64,000 bases of DNA from NCBI RefSeq assembly GCF_004011695.2, contig NC_082421.1, forward strand, positions 1,349,299-1,413,298, given 5' to 3'. A model generated the notes under the pieces. That model saw only the letters and a program-made list of their open reading frames with translations, searched no databases and had not been told where the DNA came from. The translations under genes were made by a program, and so were the position numbers. The stretch's first letter is position 1; each line of letters starts with the position of its first letter. Positions 60,101 through 64,000 of the stretch are shown here, in pieces. The stretch comes from Ascochyta rabiei (lineage: Eukaryota; Ascomycota; Dothideomycetes; Pleosporales; Didymellaceae).

Positions 60101-61890
60101 GCAAGAGCATGTTGTTTATGTTGCCGGCGTGGGCAGAGCAAGGCAGAACGACGGTTGTTGTTGTGCTGTTGGTTTCGCTGCATGGTGACATAATGCGGCG
60201 ATGTAAGGAGCTGGGGATATTGTGTGCCGAGTGGCAGAGTCGCTGCCTGCCTGACGCAGCAGCTATCGTGTTTGTAACGCCTAAGTCGGCAGTAGGAGAA
60301 GCGTTCGCGACGTTTTTGAACTGGCTGCGAGCGACGCGGCAGCTGGACTGTATCGTGATTGACGAGTGTCACATTGTGTTGAACCGTTGCTACACGTTCC
60401 GCAAGCAGATACAACAGCTCGGCAGGCTGGCAGCAGCCGAGACACAGATGGTGCTGTTGACAGTAACGTTGCTGCTGACTAAAGAGGACGAGCTGTATCG
60501 ACGAATGCATTACAAGCGAGGGCAGGTTAAGATGTTCAGACAACTGACTATAAGGACGAACGTGGCGTATCAGACTATTAAGATCAGCTGGTCTGCAAAG
60601 AAGAAGGATGTCGAGTTGATGGTCGTTAAGACGGTGCGGTAGAAGATGTGGAAGTACAAGACAGGCAAGCTTATCGTGTATGGCAATTCGAAACTGAAGG
60701 TGAAGGCGTTAGTAGAGCAGTTGGATTGTCACGCGTATCACGCGGATGCTGTAGGCAAGGCGAGCATGCTGGCGGACTTCATAGCAGGCAAGCAGCGCGC
60801 GATTGTGGCAACGAGCGCGTTAGGCATGGGCGTGGACATACCAGATGTACAGTGCATTATTCACATTAATTGGCCGTTCACCATATTAGATTACGCGCAA
60901 GAGAGCGGCAGGGCAGGCCAGGACGGGCTGCGAAGCGAGGCCGTTTTGATTGTTCAGGATAGGAAACAACGCACCAACAATAACAGGACAGAAGCTGAGC
61001 AGCAGTTAGTAAGGGAGTATGTGGAAGGTGGCGAGAGCAGGGTAGCCGGCTGTTGGAGGGAGGTGTTGGACGGGTATTTGGATGGGAGGAAGGATCGAGC
61101 AGGGTGTAGAGAGGAGGACAACGAGGAGATGTGCGACGTGTGCCGAGGGATAGACGGGCAGTTGGAAGAGATAGTAGAGGAAGAAACAGAAGAAGAGAGC
61201 GGGACAGAGAACAACGATAGAGAAGAGATGGACGTTGTTAAAGCTGAACAAGAAGAGATGCAGCAGGTATATCGACAGCAGGAGCAGGCGCGTTAGGGGC
61301 TGTGGCAGACGTTGACGGAGCATTGACAGCAAGAGTTTGCTGATATAGAGTAGGTGCGCAGGCAGTTAGTGTGGTAGGCGAATTGATGCGGGATATGCAA
61401 AGGAGCGGGTGATGTGCAGAGCGGACACGACATACGGCAGTGTTAGAGGGCAGAAAGTAAAAAAGCAAAAGAGATGGTATAGAGGATGGATGATCAAGTT
61501 CGGTTTAACATGTTTTTAGGCTGTTTCCTGTGCGGTGGCGTGCCGCAGGAGATTTGCAATAGCTGGGAACTGAACAGGGAGGGGCGATATTAACAAGTAG
61601 AGGACGGAACTTGTCAGTACACCAGGGTATTAAGCGCAGGATTAATAGGCATAGTATTCGGTTACACAGAGGCAAACGCCCAATGGCAGGCCCAATTAGC
61701 GGAGCTTGGGGTGGACGATGCAGGACCGGGTAGGATGTTAATCGAATATTTGGGGAAGAAGCAGCCGTTGGACAACGTGGAGAGCAACAATTTAGTTAAG
61801 GAATTTTGTTAGATTACGCGGTTGTTAGCTGAGTAGACGTAGTAGATGCAGTAGTAGCAAATAAAAGAATTTTCCGTTCACGATTCATAG
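57178..61890 (+). pseudogene. Module B telomere-linked RecQ helicase with OrsD-like N-terminus, interrupted by point stops
   Basis: ATG at 57178; one frame of about 1570 codons to TAG at 61888-61890, interrupted only by stops. OrsD (DUF3505) N-terminus: EYQVAVCRACRYAV, QIKSHLHKQHKK, LKMLKEHWRTTHGW, WLERTGWLLYLNKLD, EKHQTRYTPLQAYMDKKSI, RSRPWKQILMFF. Helicase: FRGVQKEAIKAI, Walker A LTGAGKSMLFMLP (about 60085), intact DECH box IVIDECH (about 60355), VATSALGMGVDIPDVQ, QESGRAGQDGLRSE. Here the second Arg expected in GRAGRDG is Gln. C-terminus: CDVC, a CGIC...H...C CCHC knuckle (about 61387-61440), CFLCGGVPQEIC. Near the end TAG codons alternate with CAG/CAA (61831-61860), as if a poly-Gln tract had been hit. 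The gene points to the telomere and ends 2 kb from it. Confidence 0.87.
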
Positions 61891-61995
61891 AAGCGGTGCA
61901 GCCGAGTTGGGTTCAGGGCGGGACGGAAGTCAGGGTAGTGGAGTTGCGGTCGGGCCTGGACGCAAGTCAGGATAGGGTTAGGGTTTGCTGCATTT
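61891..61995 (+). repeat. Interstitial telomere-like seed after module B
   Basis: 'ggatagggttagggtttgc' at about 61970-61988 has two TTAGGG units in telomeric orientation. It is preceded by 'cgggcctggacgcaagtcag', which resembles 'cgggaccggacacaggttga' immediately before the terminal telomere array. Confidence 0.7.
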
Positions 61996-62039
61996 AGGTT
62001 AAGCAGACAACAGCATGTAGAAGGACACAGAAGCTGACA

Positions 62040-62780
62040 AGAAGACCCATAACCTAAGTAGTTCCCTAAGTGGTTCCCCCAAGTAGTGCGTTAACCCAAG
62101 TAGTTGCCCCACCTAAGTAACATGTCCAACCTGAGTGGATCCCCCAACTTAAGTAGAGCCCCCAACCCATGCGGATCCCCCAACCTAAGTAGAGCCCCCA
62201 ACCCATGCGGATCTCCCAACCCAAGTAGAGCCCCCAACCCAAGTAGAGCCCCCGACCCAAGTAGAGCCCCAGACCCAAGTAGAGCCCCCCAACCCATGCA
62301 AATCCTAAACCTGCGTAGTTAGCACCAACCCGCATAGTCAGCATTAACCCGCGTAGTAAGCATTAACCTGCGCAGTAAGCATTAATCCACATAATTACAT
62401 AGTCAGCATCAAGCCGCGTAGTCAGCACAAACCTGCGTGGTTCCCTGAGTAGTTCTACAAGTAGTGCGTCAACCCAAGTGGTTGCCCCACCTGAGTGGCA
62501 CGTCCAACCCGAGTGGGTCCCCTAATACAAGTAGTTCCTAAGTAGTTCCCTACGTGGTTCCCTAAGTAGCGCGCCAAGTAGTGCGCCACCCTAAGTGGTC
62601 CGAAAGTAGTCCCCCTAAGTGGCCTGAAAGTGGTCCCTGCAAGCCAAGGGAGTCCACATTAGTGCCCCCAAGTAGTAAGAGCCGATCATTTAAGAAGAGC
62701 CCCTGATCCAGGAAGAGCCCGCAAACCAGGAAGAGCACCCAAAAGTAAATAAGTCCCTAACCTAAAGCAGCCGTTTGTAT
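62040..62780. repeat. Degenerate CCCAAGTAGAGCCCC minisatellite
   Basis: Tens of 15-22 bp units such as 'aacccaagtagagccccc', 'aacccatgcggatccccc', 'cctaagtagttccctaagt', 'gcgtagtcagcattaaccc'. The best-conserved run is 62150-62300. Open frames across it (Leu/Gly or Pro/Ser/Arg repeats) arise from the unit length and are not genes. Confidence 0.9.
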
Positions 62781-63898
62781 TAAAAAGAAAGCGCAGGATC
62801 AAGACAATAAAAATTAGGGAAAAGTAAGATGTAGAGAGGAGGAGGCATTTAAAAAGGTGTTTTGGGCGTTTAGAGAGTATGGTTACAAGATAGAACAGTA
62901 GTTAGGGGAAGTTTGGCAAACCTGATTGTGGTGCCGCAGCCAGAAAGGCATTCCTAATCCTGTAGATGTTGTAGTGCGTGAGAGAAGGGTGGGCGGTGGG
63001 CCCGTCAGGTGTCACAAAGCAGTCGGGCGGGGCGGTAGAGGGTGAAGGAGAAAGAGGGGAGGTGGGTGGGGCCGTGATAAGGTATCACGAGTAAAGGATG
63101 AGGGAGAGAAGAGGGTAGAAGAAGGGGTGGGCGGTGGGCCCGTGGGTGTTTTAAGAGAGGGTCGCCGAGAAGAAGGGAGAAGAGGGTGGGCAGTAGGCCC
63201 GTAAGGTGTCACAAAGAAGCCGAGCGCAGCGGTGAAGTAGAAGGGGGGGGGCAGAAGGCCTGTGGGGAGGCACAAGAAGCGCAGTAGTTGAGAAAAGAGA
63301 AGAGGTAGGCGACGAAGCTGTGATGAGGTATTATCAAGAGGTTAACATAGCAAAGCAGTAGAGAGGTAAGCCGTGATAATGTATTACAAGGACGCCGAGC
63401 GAAGTAGTTAACAATAGCACAGAGCAAGAAGAGGCTGACAGTAAGGCGTACAACCCGTAGAGGTGCCCCCAAGCCCGTAGAGAGGTCCGTAACCTGTGAA
63501 GAGGCCCCTGTAACTGGTGCGTTAGTGACGCGTAACAGGGGTGTAGCAGATACCTGTCTGAGAGTGCAGCAAGTGTCAACGGAAGCGTGGTCGAGACTGT
63601 TAGAGAAAGGCGAAAGGGTGGAGAGGGAGGGAAGGCGGGCAGTTAAGGAGCATGACCTGTGACTAGTAAGAGACGACAGCAAAACAGCCCGTAAAAGGCC
63701 CTGTAACCCGCAAGAAGATTAACAGAGCGAGCAGATCAGTTGTTAAAAGCAGAAGAGCACAGCATTAAACCGTAGAAATGATTGAGACAGCGTTTAGGGG
63801 AGAAGAACTGAAGGGGGGCCTGTAAGGCGTCACAAGAGAGTAAGCGTAACAAAGACGTTGGATAAGTAAAGTTGGGTTCGGGACCGGACACAGGTTGA
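62781..63898. repeat. GA/GGGC-rich subterminal repeats
   Basis: Purine-rich sequence with recurring words: 'gtgggcggtgggcccgt' (about 62990 and 63127), 'gtgggcagtaggcccgtaa' (63186), 'ggtgtcacaaag' (63008, 63207) or 'ggcgtcacaagag' (63827), and 'gtgataaggtatcac', 'gtgatgaggtattatc', 'gtgataatgtattaca' (63075, 63319, 63373). These are degenerate repeats of roughly 120-190 bp. No gene; open frames here are compositional. Confidence 0.8.
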
Positions 63899-64000
63899 GG
63901 TTAGGGTTAGGGTTAGGGTTAGGGTTAGGGTTAGGGTTAGGGTTAGGGTTAGGGTTAGGGTTAGGGTTAGGGTTAGGGTTAGGGTTAGGGTTAGGGTTAG
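63899..64000 (+). repeat. Telomere (TTAGGG)n
   Basis: About 17 perfect TTAGGG repeats run to the last base. The G-rich strand is 5'-to-3' toward the end, as at a right-hand chromosome terminus, so this is the physical end or assembly end of a chromosome. Confidence 0.99.

Noticed and set aside
47414..61890. TAG reassigned to glutamine (genetic-code change)
   Set aside because: In the paired ORFs TAG also replaces Trp (TGG), some TAA and TGA stops occur, and other genes in the window use ordinary stops. C to T mutation explains all of it more simply.
62066..62344. Leu/Gly- and Pro/Ser-repeat proteins in the minisatellite
   Set aside because: Periodic peptides produced by the repeat unit; opposite strand is equally open.
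63012..63682. Minus-strand frames in the subterminal repeat region
   Set aside because: Low-complexity composition, no conserved residues, next to the telomere.

Overview
The window is the right end of a chromosome of a filamentous ascomycete (Pezizomycotina, most likely a dothideomycete). Evidence: short 47-107 nt spliceosomal introns, fungal-only families (Zn2Cys6 regulator, HET, SAT4/rhodopsin-like, DUF7702, peroxygenase), C-to-T decay typical of repeat-induced point mutation (RIP), and a perfect TTAGGG array running off the last base in the orientation expected of a chromosome terminus. The species is not identifiable from the sequence alone.

Layout. (1) 0-7.6 kb, core-like: a PLP decarboxylase divergent from a full-length cellular RecQ helicase (Sgs1/BLM/QDE-3 type). 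(2) 8.9-22.7 kb, accessory: sugar-type MFS transporter, secreted GMC oxidoreductase, a SAT4-type membrane protein (7 exons, one GC-AG intron), a broken HET-domain gene, a secreted heme-thiolate peroxygenase and a broken BTB/RING gene. (3) 23-41.7 kb, mixed: a long purine tract, a 243-bp tandem duplication, a GH47 alpha-mannosidase, a six-copy 65-bp tandem repeat, an FHA/SR-rich splicing-type protein (Pml1/SNIP1-like), a long coiled-coil protein, a Zn2Cys6 transcription factor, a DUF7702 membrane protein and a secreted berberine-bridge-type flavoprotein. (4) 41.7-47.0 kb: gene-free, then a large palindrome, telomere-like GGTAGGG repeats and an AT-rich decayed block.

(5) 47.0-62.0 kb is the most unusual part. 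Two copies of one two-gene module lie head-to-tail. Each has a minus-strand ORF of about 590 codons (family not recognised) and, divergent from it over a 200-320 bp gap, a plus-strand ORF of about 1570-1650 codons. The plus-strand ORF encodes an OrsD-like (DUF3505) zinc-finger region, a RecQ-type helicase core and C-terminal CCHC/CxxC clusters, i.e. a telomere-linked helicase (TLH). All four ORFs keep one reading frame end to end and are interrupted only by point stop codons. These are mostly TAG, at positions expected to be Gln (CAG) or, where the two copies can be compared, Trp (TGG). This is a RIP-like footprint, so I annotate all four as pseudogenes. Short TTAGGG seeds lie after each module, and a degenerate 'CCCAAGTAGAGCCCC' minisatellite follows each helicase.

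(6) 62.0-64.0 kb: minisatellite, GA-rich subterminal repeats, then the telomere. The telomere-proximal helicase points toward the chromosome end and stops about 2 kb from it.

All splice sites and family names were read by eye. No alignment or database search was possible.
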